Below, piece by piece: positions 29,772 to 38,142 of a DNA stretch of 38,367 nt. The translations under genes and the position numbers were made by a program. Below the pieces are notes generated by a model. The model did not search any database, had not been told where the DNA came from, and saw only the letters and a program-made list of their open reading frames with translations. The DNA is taken from positions 1-38,367 of the forward strand of contig JAZSRA010000010.1 in the NCBI GenBank assembly GCA_045538195.1, in the 5' to 3' direction. This stretch comes from SVTX01 sp045538195 (lineage in GTDB: Bacteria; Bacillota; Clostridia; Oscillospirales; CAG-272). The first letter of the stretch is position 1; every line of letters begins with the position of its first letter.

Positions 29772-32186
29772 TTAATCTAATTCCCTCTTACCGGTGTAGA
29801 GTTCGTAGTAGCGGCCTTTCATTTCGAGGAGCTGTTCGTGTGTACCTCGCTCGATTATTTCGCCCTGCTCCAAAACCATAATAGCGTTGGAGTTTCGGAC
29901 GGTAGACAGACGGTGTGCGATAACGAAGGTGGTTCGTGTCGCCATAAGTCTTGCCAGACCGTGTTCGATATGTCGCTCGGTTCTGGTATCGACCGAGCTT
30001 GTCGCCTCGTCGAGGACGAGAATAGGCGCTTTGGAAATAGCGGCTCTTGCGATATTTAGAAGCTGACGCTGACCCTGAGAGAGGTTTGCACCGTCACCTT
30101 CCAGCATAGTATCATATCCCTTTTCAAGACGCATAATGAAGCTGTGTGCCGAGGCGGTCTTTGCCGCCTGTATTACCTCGTCGTCGGTGGCGTCGGGACG
30201 ACCGTAGCGGATATTCTCCATAACTGTACCGGTAAACAGGTGTGTATCCTGAAGAACCATAGCGATATTTGAACGGAGAGTCTCACGCTTTATTTTTCGG
30301 ATGTCAACGCCGTCAATACTTATCTTACCTGAATCTATATCGTAGAAGCGGCTTAAGAGGTTGGTAACGGTAGTCTTGCCCGCGCCCGTTGAACCAACGA
30401 AGGCTATCTTCTGACCGGGGTGAGCGTAGAGAGATATATTCTTGAGTATTATCTTGTCGGGATTGTAGCCAAAGGTCACGTTCTCAAAGGTCACGTCGCC
30501 CTTCATGTCGGGCATATCCAGAGCATCTTCTCTGTCGGGTTCTTCGGGGGTCTCGTCCATTACGGCAAATACTCTCTCCGCTCCCGCAAGAGCCGAGAAG
30601 ATAGACGAGGTTTGCTGTGAAATATTGTTAATAGGCATACTGAACTGCTTGGAATACTGGGCGAAAAGCTGGAGCGCGCCGGGGTCAAGCTTTCCGAACA
30701 CCATAAGTATACCGCCGACACCGATAGTCACGGAATAGCTTATCATACTGGTGTTGTGCATAATGGGACCCATAATGCCGCCGTAGAACTGCGCTTTAAG
30801 CTGCTTGTCGCGAAGATCCTCGTTAAGGGTCTCAAATTCCTCGCAACAGGTAGCCTCATGGTTAAATACCTTGACGACTTTTTGTCCCGTAACCGTCTCC
30901 TCGACGTATCCGTTTGCCGCGCCAAGTGCCGCTTGCTGACCCGAATAATATTTTCTTGACATCTGAGCGATCTTCATGCCGCCGAGAGCGAAGAAAGGAA
31001 CGAAAACAACGGTGATGAGAGTCAGCCAGATGTTAGTTGTTATCATAAACACAAGCGTACCTACGAGTGAGATAACGCCCGAAACTATTCCCGTCAGAGA
31101 GTTATTGAGCATAACGTCGATATTGTCAACGTCGTTGGTAAATCTCGACATGACCTCGCCCGTGGGGTGAGTGTCGAAATATCTTACGGGAAGCGTTTGA
31201 AGTTTTTTGAAAAGGTCGTTTCTTATCTTTTCAAGGGAGTTTTGGGAAACAGTCATCATAACTCTTGCTTGGAGATAGTTTGTCAGTATTCCGAAAGCGT
31301 AGATCGCAACGAGAATGATGATTATTGACATAATGTAGAACATTACCTCAAACGCAACGGTGTTCTGATCGTAAACGGTGCCAACGATAGACTTGATCAT
31401 GCCGCCGAATGCGGTGGATGAGAGTTCTATAATTCCGTCAAGCAGCTTGTAAATGCCTGAATCGAGACTCGTGTTGAATGCCTCAAGCTTTTCTTCACCG
31501 TATTTTACGTTCAAGTGGTAGTGATTGCCTGCAAGCTTTTCACCCTTTGTGACTGTGATGAGATAGCTGCCTGCCTTGATGGAAATATTCTCCTCGATCG
31601 CAATTGCATCGTCGGAAACGTTAGCATCCCAAATCTTTTCGGGGACAGCACTTATTGAGTAGACGTTAACGGCCCAAGCGTTTTTGCCGTCACCGATCTT
31701 GTTGTGGTGAGAGAACTTCAAGGAGATGAACCCGTCCTTTTCAAGATCTATCCTATAAATGTCAACGTCATTTTCATCGGCGATCTCACCGCGCACCGCG
31801 GAATCAAATCCGATAGTGCCGTCTTTGTTCTTGACGGTAATATCCTGAGCGGTAAGAGGGTTATCGTTGAGTTCGTCGTTTTCGACCACGCCGGTAACGT
31901 ATTCCGAGAGGCGGTTGATAATAGGTCTGGTCATGTAACCGCCCACAAGAGAGGTTACGGTGTTGATCATCATAACGATAAGCACGACAAAGAGCAGTAC
32001 CTTGTATTTTCCTACATAACCAAGCAGTCTTCCGACCGTCTTCTTAAGATTCTTGGGCTTGCCTCCGGGGCCTCCTTGACCTCTGCCGCCCCTTGGTCCT
32101 CCGCCACGGGGACCTCCGGGGCCTCCCATTCCGGGCTTGGACGAGCTATGATACTGCTTTTGAAGTTCATTTAAGCTTCTTGCCAT
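29772..32186 (-). CDS. ABC exporter subunit with N-terminal Gly-rich extension and extracellular PPC-like insertion
   Basis: Fused membrane/ATPase half-transporter, 804 residues against ~580-620 usual. A Gly/Pro/Arg-rich cytoplasmic tail (18-45) precedes TM1 (62-80). Residues about 122-230 are inserted before TM2 (283-303) and should be extracellular. Their pattern (RGEIADENDVDIYRIDLEKDG, then AGSYLITVTKG and YHLNV) resembles a PPC-type beta-sandwich domain. The ATPase domain has Walker A GSTGAGKTT (598-606), signature LSQGQ (702-706) and Walker B ILVLDE with catalytic Glu727. The stop of the partner subunit lies two bases before this start, and GGAAAGGACGGTAACTGATA precedes the ATG. It is probably the canonical-site subunit of a heterodimer; the substrate is unknown. 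Confidence 0.92.
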   Translation of the reverse strand: MARSLNELQKQYHSSSKPGMGGPGGPRGGGPRGGRGQGGPGGKPKNLKKTVGRLLGYVGKYKVLLFVVLIVMMINTVTSLVGGYMTRPIINRLSEYVTGVVENDELNDNPLTAQDITVKNKDGTIGFDSAVRGEIADENDVDIYRIDLEKDGFISLKFSHHNKIGDGKNAWAVNVYSISAVPEKIWDANVSDDAIAIEENISIKAGSYLITVTKGEKLAGNHYHLNVKYGEEKLEAFNTSLDSGIYKLLDGIIELSSTAFGGMIKSIVGTVYDQNTVAFEVMFYIMSIIIILVAIYAFGILTNYLQARVMMTVSQNSLEKIRNDLFKKLQTLPVRYFDTHPTGEVMSRFTNDVDNIDVMLNNSLTGIVSGVISLVGTLVFMITTNIWLTLITVVFVPFFALGGMKIAQMSRKYYSGQQAALGAANGYVEETVTGQKVVKVFNHEATCCEEFETLNEDLRDKQLKAQFYGGIMGPIMHNTSMISYSVTIGVGGILMVFGKLDPGALQLFAQYSKQFSMPINNISQQTSSIFSALAGAERVFAVMDETPEEPDREDALDMPDMKGDVTFENVTFGYNPDKIILKNISLYAHPGQKIAFVGSTGAGKTTVTNLLSRFYDIDSGKISIDGVDIRKIKRETLRSNIAMVLQDTHLFTGTVMENIRYGRPDATDDEVIQAAKTASAHSFIMRLEKGYDTMLEGDGANLSQGQRQLLNIARAAISKAPILVLDEATSSVDTRTERHIEHGLARLMATRTTFVIAHRLSTVRNSNAIMVLEQGEIIERGTHEQLLEMKGRYYELYTGKRELD

Positions 32187-32188
32187 TA

Positions 32189-33943
32189 TCAGTTACCGTC
32201 CTTTCCGGAGATCTGGGAATTGTATATCTCCTGATATTCTACGTTATTTTGCATCAACTCGTCGTGAGTGCCGACTCCGGTTATTCTGCCGTCGTCCATG
32301 ACTACGATCATATCGGCATCCTTAACCGACGAAATTCTCTGCGCGATTATGATTTTAGTAGATGCCGCAAGTTCTTCGCGGAAGGCACGGCGTATCTGCG
32401 CCTCGGTTGCGGTGTCAACTGCCGAGGTCGAGTCGTCGAGAATAATTATCTTGGGATTTTTCAAAAGCGCTCTGGCGATACAAAGTCTCTGCTTCTGTCC
32501 GCCCGAAACGTTAACACCGCCCTGACCAAGCTCGGTCTGATAGCCGTCCGTAAAGTTCTTGACAAACTTGTCTGCCTGCGCGTTCTCTGCGGCGGCAAAC
32601 ATAGCTTCATCGGTGGCGTTCTCGTCACCCCAACGAAGATTTTCCTCGATAGTTCCAGAGAAAAGCACGTTCTTTTGAAGCACCATTCCAACACCCTCGC
32701 GGAGATTGTAGAGGGTGTAGTCCTTGACGTTTCTGCCGTCGATCAGTACTTCTCCCTCGTCGGTATCGTAAAGACGTGGAATGAGAGATACGAGAGTGGT
32801 CTTACCGCATCCCGTAGAGCCTATAATTCCGACCGTGCTTCCCGCTTCAATTTTCAGATCGATATTAGAAAGAACAGGCTCTGCGCTGTTTTTGTAGTAG
32901 CGGTAGCCGACGCCTCTGAACTCGATCTCTCCGCGCTCAACAGTAGCATCCTTATCGGCGTTCTCTCCGTCTGTGATGTCCGACTTTTCGTCAAGCACCT
33001 CACTTATACGCTTTGCGGACGCAAGCGCGCGGGACGAGAACATGAGCAACATCGTCACCATCATCAAAGAGAACAGTATCTGCGAGACGTAGTTTATAAA
33101 CGCCGAAAGCTCACCTACTCCAAACGTGGTTATACCTGCATCAAAATTGTTTATTACGAGTATGCTTCCGAACCAAATCACAAGACCCGTCGTAATATAC
33201 ATAAATAAGGTCTGAACCGGTTGCATGAAGATCATATTCTTCATCGCGGACATACCAGCCGATTTGAGGTTGCCGTTTGCTTCGGCAAATTTTTCGGTCT
33301 CAAACCCCTCTCTTGTAAAGGATTTTACCACGCGCACGTTGGTAATGTTCTCCTGCACCGTGGAATTGAGCTTATCTATCTTGGTCTGCATCTTGGAGAA
33401 CAGGGGCATACCTCTTGCAATAAGAAACGCTATTGACGCTAAAAGCAGGGGGATAGTTACCGCCATAACGATAGAAAGGTTAGGGCTGAGACGTATCGCC
33501 ATAATAACACCGCCTATGAGCATACCTGGTGAGCGGAGCATCATACGGAGCATCATATTTATAAACATCTGCATCTGGGAGACGTCGTTGGTAAGTCTTG
33601 TAACCAGCGATCCCGTAGAAAATTTGTCTATGTTAGCAAAGCTATAACCCTGAACCTTGCGGAAAAGGTCAGCACGGAGATCCGCGGCAAAGTTTACCGA
33701 CGCCTTTGCGCCAAAATACGAGCCGCCGACACCTCCTATCATCATCAAAACCGCCGTTCCGATCATTTTCAGCATGACCCAAAGGCTTCCATCTACGGTA
33801 AGCGTGCCGTCGATGGCGGCGTTTATGACCTCTGCCAGATACATCGGCATAAGCACCTCGCCAATGACCTCAACGATCATACAAAGAGGGCCTAAAATAA
33901 AGAATGGCAGATAGGGCTTGATATATTTCATCCATCTTTTCAT
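32189..33943 (-). CDS. ABC exporter subunit with degenerate Walker B
   Basis: Half-transporter of 584 residues: six membrane helices, then an ATPase domain with Walker A GSTGCGKTT (375-383), signature VSGGQ (479-483) and Walker B IIILDD (499-504). Asp504 replaces the catalytic Glu, as in the degenerate-site subunit of heterodimeric exporters of the TM287/288 type. The partner subunit follows directly downstream. The start ATG overlaps the MarR stop codon by four bases, so translation is coupled to the regulator. This arrangement is typical of drug or toxic-metabolite exporters; the substrate cannot be deduced from sequence. Confidence 0.94.
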   Translation of the reverse strand: MKRWMKYIKPYLPFFILGPLCMIVEVIGEVLMPMYLAEVINAAIDGTLTVDGSLWVMLKMIGTAVLMMIGGVGGSYFGAKASVNFAADLRADLFRKVQGYSFANIDKFSTGSLVTRLTNDVSQMQMFINMMLRMMLRSPGMLIGGVIMAIRLSPNLSIVMAVTIPLLLASIAFLIARGMPLFSKMQTKIDKLNSTVQENITNVRVVKSFTREGFETEKFAEANGNLKSAGMSAMKNMIFMQPVQTLFMYITTGLVIWFGSILVINNFDAGITTFGVGELSAFINYVSQILFSLMMVTMLLMFSSRALASAKRISEVLDEKSDITDGENADKDATVERGEIEFRGVGYRYYKNSAEPVLSNIDLKIEAGSTVGIIGSTGCGKTTLVSLIPRLYDTDEGEVLIDGRNVKDYTLYNLREGVGMVLQKNVLFSGTIEENLRWGDENATDEAMFAAAENAQADKFVKNFTDGYQTELGQGGVNVSGGQKQRLCIARALLKNPKIIILDDSTSAVDTATEAQIRRAFREELAASTKIIIAQRISSVKDADMIVVMDDGRITGVGTHDELMQNNVEYQEIYNSQISGKDGN

Positions 33944-34482
33944 TTTTTTTCGTCCTTTCGGGTGGGTATTGCGTTTTCGCCGCCATCTATATCGATGGGC
34001 GCGATATTTTTCAGATTATTTTGCATTCTTTCAAGCAGAGCGGTAAATGCGGCAAGCTCGTCGTCGGAAAAATCTTTAAAAGCCTCGCTATCTACGTGCT
34101 GAAAGTATTTTCGGCTCTGCATAGCGGCAATTCTTCCCCGCTCGGTGATCTTTATCTCGTTATATCGGGAATCCGAGCGCTCGGCGCACTTTCCTCTCTC
34201 GATATATCCGTCGCTTTCCAGCTTTTTGAGTGTTACCGCCACGGCGGCGGGACTGATGTCAAAATTCTTGGCAATATCCTTTTGAGTGGGAGTATTTCCG
34301 CATTTTGTCAGATACATAAGCATACGGTGCTGGGAGCGGTGCATACCCGCGTCGGTCGCCCACTGCTCGATCACACGTCGGTGCATAATATCGGCCCTTA
34401 TAAACGCGTGGATCGTTTTCTGTATTTTTGCTCCATGACCTTCGGGATCGTTTATTGTAACGTCGTTTTTTTCGTTTGTCAA
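33940..34482 (-). CDS. MarR family transcriptional regulator of the ABC exporter
   Basis: A 180-residue winged-helix regulator, likely a repressor released by a small ligand. The DNA-binding region is about 50-120: HRMLMYLTKCGNTPTQKDIAKNFDISPAAVAVTLKKLE (recognition helix) followed by the wing CAERSDSRYNEIKIT. The C-terminus is charged and not conserved. The start is a TTG codon (34480-34482) with AAAGGAG eight bases upstream. A TTGACA-17-TACAAT sequence overlaps the first codons, which leaves an alternative start at a downstream ATG (34384-34386) possible. It overlaps the first exporter gene by four bases and likely controls its own operon through the palindrome at 34522-34544. Confidence 0.9.
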   Translation of the reverse strand: MTNEKNDVTINDPEGHGAKIQKTIHAFIRADIMHRRVIEQWATDAGMHRSQHRMLMYLTKCGNTPTQKDIAKNFDISPAAVAVTLKKLESDGYIERGKCAERSDSRYNEIKITERGRIAAMQSRKYFQHVDSEAFKDFSDDELAAFTALLERMQNNLKNIAPIDIDGGENAIPTRKDEKK

Positions 34483-34521
34483 GGCAAAAATCTCCTTTCT
34501 TCGATCGATTATAGCAAAAAC

Positions 34522-34577
34522 AGTTAACGCATTAACCGTTAACTACTTAATTATATCATGATTCTATGAAAAGTCAA
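34522..34577 (-). promoter_or_regulatory. Promoter and palindromic operator of the marR-ABC operon
   Basis: On the minus strand TTGACT (34572-34577), 16 bases, TATAAT (34550-34555). An exact inverted repeat AGTTAACG / CGTTAACT with seven bases between (34522-34544) covers the expected transcription start. This is the placement of a MarR-family autoregulatory operator. Confidence 0.75.
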
Positions 34578-34608
34578 GTGAAATTTATGTGAATTTTATA
34601 ACTGTTTA

Positions 34609-34644
34609 TAAAAAGCAACTCCGCCGAATACTCAGCGGAGTTGC
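34609..34644 (-). terminator. Intrinsic terminator of the ECF-VWA operon
   Basis: A perfect 10-bp stem GCAACTCCGC/GCGGAGTTGC (34615-34644), followed on the minus strand by TTTTT. It lies just after the stop codon of the small lipoprotein gene. Confidence 0.9.
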
Positions 34645-34653
34645 CTGTAATTA

Positions 34654-35124
34654 TTAATCGTTAACTACCAACGCTATTCTTTCAAGCTCCTCTTCGGTAA
34701 AGGCGGATTCGTCCCCGTCCTTAACAAGAGCGAGCCGCGAAATATTCGTCTGCCCGGGATAGCTCAACATTACCCCTCCGTGACTAACACGCACGAAGTC
34801 TCCGGTGTCAAAGGGTTCGAATATAGAGGGATCCTTGGCATAAAGCCAGGTAAGTCCCCCAAACTTGTCCAAAAGCAGCGCTTTTGTCTTGTCCTCGTGG
34901 AAATATATTCTTCCCTCTCCTACGCTTCCCGAATCGTTATCCACGATCTCGCCCTCGGTAATATGCTCGGGATCCCACAAGGAGCTTTCGCTATCGGCGG
35001 TATCACGGGATTTTCCCCCGCCGAAAAGCTCCTCTGAGCTTTCGAATATATCACACGCGCTCATAGCGCAGGCGCAGGCAAGCGCCAAGGACGCACAGAG
35101 GACAAAGCATAGCTTGTTCTTCAT
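34654..35124 (-). CDS. Small lipoprotein of unknown function
   Basis: 156-residue predicted lipoprotein. The signal peptide ends in AMSAC with a lipidated Cys near residue 24. An acidic, Asp/Glu/Ser-rich linker follows, then a small domain (about 66-140) including GRIYFHEDKTKALLLDKFGG and GDFVRVSHGGVMLSYPGQT. I do not recognise the family. It could be an OB-like or beta-rich domain, but this is only an impression. It is the last gene of the ECF-VWA operon, 23 bases after the VWA gene and directly before the terminator, so it probably works outside the membrane together with the VWA protein. Confidence 0.8.
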   Translation of the reverse strand: MKNKLCFVLCASLALACACAMSACDIFESSEELFGGGKSRDTADSESSLWDPEHITEGEIVDNDSGSVGEGRIYFHEDKTKALLLDKFGGLTWLYAKDPSIFEPFDTGDFVRVSHGGVMLSYPGQTNISRLALVKDGDESAFTEEELERIALVVND

Positions 35125-35147
35125 CGTTGTACCTCAAAATCTACCTG

Positions 35148-36833
35148 TTATTTTACAAAATTTCTTATGATTTCTCTGAATTCTTCTTTATACGAATCCT
35201 CCAGAACAAGAGAGTCAAGGTCTTCAAGAATATCTTCGAGAGTTATATCGTCGGCATACTCACTGCCGTGAAGAAGCATACAGGTCTCAATGACCGCGCC
35301 GATAAAGCGGGTGTCCGCAGTGGGTTCGGCGTTGATTATCTCGTCGCCCAGCTTGTATTCGTTAAGCAGGCTCAGGCTCTCACCGGGGTTCTTATATCTT
35401 ACCCTTAAAGTCATGATCGTATCCGCGCCGGGTGTCTGCTGACCGAGCTTTATCTCATAACATACGGTGACCTGATGAGACGCGCCGACCTCACCTGCGT
35501 CCTTTGCGTCGTTTTCAAAATCCTCTTTGTCAAGCAAGCGGTTTTCATAACCGATAAGACGGTAGGACTCAACTCTGTCTGAATTAAATTCGATCTGAAG
35601 CTTAACGTCCTCTGCAACGGTGTAAAGAGTGCCTAAAAGATCGGTTCCGAACACCTTTTCAGCCTCGGTCTCGCCGTCGATATAGTAGTAAACGCCGTTA
35701 CCGTTGTCCGCAAGCGCCTCCATATTGCTGTCCTTATAGTTGCCCGTGCCGAAGCCGAGAACCGACAGATATACGCCCTGATCTCTCTTTTCCTCTATAT
35801 AAGAGGTCAGCTGATCTGCCGAGGAGATGCCTACGTTAAGGTCTCCGTCCGACGCCATGATTATACGGTTGTTGCCGTCAGCCTTGAAATGCTTCTCGGC
35901 GATCTGATAAGCCATGGTAAGTCCTGCCTCGCCGTTCGTTGAACCAGACGCTTTGAGACTGTTTATCGCGTTCATAATAGCGGTGCTGTCAAGACCGTTA
36001 CAGCCGTCAAGCACTACCGCCTCGCGGCCCGAATAGGTGACGATAGAGACGGTGTCATCGGCGTCAAGGTTGCTGACAAGATAGGAGAAGGCTTTTTTCA
36101 AAAGGGGAAGCTTATCCTGGCTTGACATAGAACCCGAAACGTCGATCAGGAATACAAGATTGTTGCCGCCCGTGACCTCTGCCTGCTCTGCTTGAAGCGT
36201 TACGCGGAAAAGCATAGTCTCGGAATTCCAAGGACAGGGAGACATCTCGGTGTGAACTCCGAAAAGCTCGCCCTCGCGAGGACCTGCCACGTCATACTTG
36301 AAGTAGTTGATAAATTCCTCGGTTCTGAAATTGCTTCCGCCGTTTTTGAGCTGATCAAACGAGTACCCGTAGGTCACCAGCTTGCGGAAATAGGAATAGG
36401 ACGCGGTATCAACGTCTGCCGAGAAAGTGGATATATTGTTGGTTGCAGTGCTTATAAAGGGATTTTCTATAAAGGTGGGCGAGTTTACGTCCTGGTCAAT
36501 GTCGTCACCGGGTTCGGCTTGGTCGGGAGCGTCAACTTCACCTTCAACTTCTCCCGCTTCATCGTCGGCTTCCGCGCCTGTTCCAACGTTAGCGTCACCC
36601 ATTACTCCCGATTGATAGCCGTAATCGGGGCTTGAAGCATTGGGGTATAGTGCTCCGTCTCTGTCGGGGGCAAGACTAGGCTTGCCGCCAATGATCTCGT
36701 CAAGCGCTCCGCCCATCTCTCCGTTCGCATCGCCAAGAAGTCCGTTTTGCGCGGCAGAGCAGCCGACAAATGACAAAGCAAACGCCATTACCAGCACAAT
36801 AGCCATAAATCTTACGTTCAAAAGCTTTTTCAT
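35148..36833 (-). CDS. VWA-domain lipoprotein, YfbK-like
   Basis: 561-residue predicted lipoprotein with Cys25 in the sequence FVGC. A long acidic linker is followed by the N-terminal domain seen in YfbK-type proteins (PTFIENPFISTATNNISTF). The von Willebrand factor A domain has a complete metal-binding MIDAS: DVSGS (231-235), Thr299 in GSTNGEAG, and Asp329 in ASDGD. The C-terminal part (about 400-555) resembles the YfbK C-terminal domain. The ATG at 36831-36833 is preferred over an in-frame TTG 12 bases upstream because GGAGG lies between them. VWA domains bind protein partners through a divalent metal; the partner is unknown. It sits 18 bases after the anti-sigma candidate. Confidence 0.9.
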   Translation of the reverse strand: MKKLLNVRFMAIVLVMAFALSFVGCSAAQNGLLGDANGEMGGALDEIIGGKPSLAPDRDGALYPNASSPDYGYQSGVMGDANVGTGAEADDEAGEVEGEVDAPDQAEPGDDIDQDVNSPTFIENPFISTATNNISTFSADVDTASYSYFRKLVTYGYSFDQLKNGGSNFRTEEFINYFKYDVAGPREGELFGVHTEMSPCPWNSETMLFRVTLQAEQAEVTGGNNLVFLIDVSGSMSSQDKLPLLKKAFSYLVSNLDADDTVSIVTYSGREAVVLDGCNGLDSTAIMNAINSLKASGSTNGEAGLTMAYQIAEKHFKADGNNRIIMASDGDLNVGISSADQLTSYIEEKRDQGVYLSVLGFGTGNYKDSNMEALADNGNGVYYYIDGETEAEKVFGTDLLGTLYTVAEDVKLQIEFNSDRVESYRLIGYENRLLDKEDFENDAKDAGEVGASHQVTVCYEIKLGQQTPGADTIMTLRVRYKNPGESLSLLNEYKLGDEIINAEPTADTRFIGAVIETCMLLHGSEYADDITLEDILEDLDSLVLEDSYKEEFREIIRNFVK

Positions 36834-36851
36834 AGTAACCTCCAAAAAACC

Positions 36852-37523
36852 TTAGTTTAGGATCTCCGAAATACATTTAACAAAATTTTCGTCAGGGATT
36901 ATCTCCGCCTCGTAGTCAAAAATTCCGCATCCTTCGTTGCCTGCACCGTCCTTCAGATAGGGTGTACTTACGCTTCCCTTTCCGTCAAGCACCCAAACGC
37001 GGCAAGACAGTTCAGGTGAGCTTTCTCCGACCTGACCACCTTTTCCCATGTTGCGTTGCACGCTCGTAAATTCCGCTTCGGTCAGCTTGACCACGTAGAC
37101 ATCGTCGCTATCCTCGTACTGCCAGACAAGGCTTGCGTCTCCGATATAGGAGAGTTCCTCAAAAGAGTCGAGTACGGTATGATCCTCTCCCAATCTTTCG
37201 GCGTCCAAGATCAGATCGAGCGTTGCGTACCCATTCGGAGAAAAGTCTTCGTCGCCCACGCCCTCTGTAACGTCGGAGGGATTGTTCAGCTCGGGACCTT
37301 CCGCGCCATTCTGATTTTCAAACAGAATAAATCCCAGCGGGATCATCACCGAAAGAGGCAAAGCGAACATGACTGTCATGCAGACGGCAACACAAGCCGC
37401 CACGAGGGGGACGAGAAAGGTCTTTTTGCGCTTTTTCTTGTATGAAACTGCTTCTTCAAGAAGGATGTCGTCGATCTCTCCGACCATGGAAAGCAGATAT
37501 TCGGTTTTTTCATTTTTATTCAT
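36852..37523 (-). CDS. Membrane protein, candidate anti-sigma factor
   Basis: 223-residue single-pass or hairpin membrane protein. The cytoplasmic N-terminus MNKNEKTEYLLSMVGEIDDI (1-20), followed by LLEEAVSYKKKRKK, is of the type found in anti-sigma partners of clostridial ECF factors. A hydrophobic segment spans 35-67, with an extracytoplasmic C-terminal domain after it. That domain (about 95-220) has no family I recognise. The start overlaps the sigma factor stop codon by four bases (ATGA), so the two are coupled. The anti-sigma assignment rests on this coupling and the topology. Confidence 0.78.
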   Translation of the reverse strand: MNKNEKTEYLLSMVGEIDDILLEEAVSYKKKRKKTFLVPLVAACVAVCMTVMFALPLSVMIPLGFILFENQNGAEGPELNNPSDVTEGVGDEDFSPNGYATLDLILDAERLGEDHTVLDSFEELSYIGDASLVWQYEDSDDVYVVKLTEAEFTSVQRNMGKGGQVGESSPELSCRVWVLDGKGSVSTPYLKDGAGNEGCGIFDYEAEIIPDENFVKCISEILN

Positions 37524-38071
37524 AATAACCCCTGCTCCTCCAATCTTTCTTTCAGCTCCTGTCTCAATCTGTGAAGCGTGACCTTGACGTTTGATACACC
37601 CATGTCCATCTGAGCCGCGATCTCACTTACAGGCTTGGAATAAAAATATCGCAATATGAACATCACTCGCTTTTCCTTTGGCAGAGAGACCAAAAACGAG
37701 TTAAGAAGCTCTCTTATCGCTCGGCTGTCCTGCTCTTTTTCGTATCCGTCGTCCGCGGGAATACACTCGGACAGCTCGGAGAGAAGATTGTCTATTCCCC
37801 CTCGCTTTTCTCTGTGCTTTTTGCGGTAACGGTCCACCGATATACGACGTGTGATCTTCGACAAAAAAGCTCCGAGAAAGTGCGGACGCGCGTCGGGCAT
37901 AGCGCCCCAGGCGTCAAGATAAGTATCGTTGACACATTCCTCGGCATCCTCAAATGAGGAAAGCAAGGAATGTGACAGCGACCGCAGCATTCTACCGTAT
38001 TTTTTGTCGGACTCGTCTATTGCTTTTTCATTCCGCGCCCAATACAGATCAACGATCTTACTGTCGTCCAT
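37520..38071 (-). CDS. ECF-type RNA polymerase sigma factor
   Basis: 183-residue alternative sigma factor. Region 2 (about 8-85) has the core-binding motif FEDAEECVNDTYLDAWGAMP, and LSKITRRISVDRYRKKHRE follows at its end. Region 4 (about 125-178) has a helix-turn-helix in PVSEIAAQMDMGVSNVKVTLHRLRQEL. GAGG stands before the ATG. Translation is coupled to a membrane protein that is probably its inhibitor. An ECF-like promoter directly upstream suggests that it transcribes its own operon, which ends at the terminator at 34609-34644 after the VWA and small lipoprotein genes. Confidence 0.93.
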   Translation of the reverse strand: MDDSKIVDLYWARNEKAIDESDKKYGRMLRSLSHSLLSSFEDAEECVNDTYLDAWGAMPDARPHFLGAFLSKITRRISVDRYRKKHREKRGGIDNLLSELSECIPADDGYEKEQDSRAIRELLNSFLVSLPKEKRVMFILRYFYSKPVSEIAAQMDMGVSNVKVTLHRLRQELKERLEEQGLL

Positions 38072-38112
38072 GGTATACCTCGGTTTTTGTTTGTATTTCG
38101 GGCTTTCACCCT

Positions 38113-38142
38113 ATATGTCGCTCTTTTTTTCGGAAGGTTACA
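38113..38142 (-). promoter_or_regulatory. Candidate ECF (autoregulatory) promoter
   Basis: On the minus strand TGTAAC (38137-38142) is separated by 16 bases from CGACATAT (38113-38120). There is no sigma-A promoter nearby. The AAC-containing -35 and CGnC-like -10 are the usual form for ECF sigma promoters, and this position is about 40 bases upstream of the ECF gene. Confidence 0.6.

Noticed and set aside
32093..33208. 371-codon plus-strand open frame opposite the ABC exporter genes
   Set aside because: It spans the junction of two secure minus-strand genes and has no domain features.
36834..36845. TTG start four codons upstream for the VWA protein
   Set aside because: These codons include the GGAGG ribosome binding site of the ATG at 36833.
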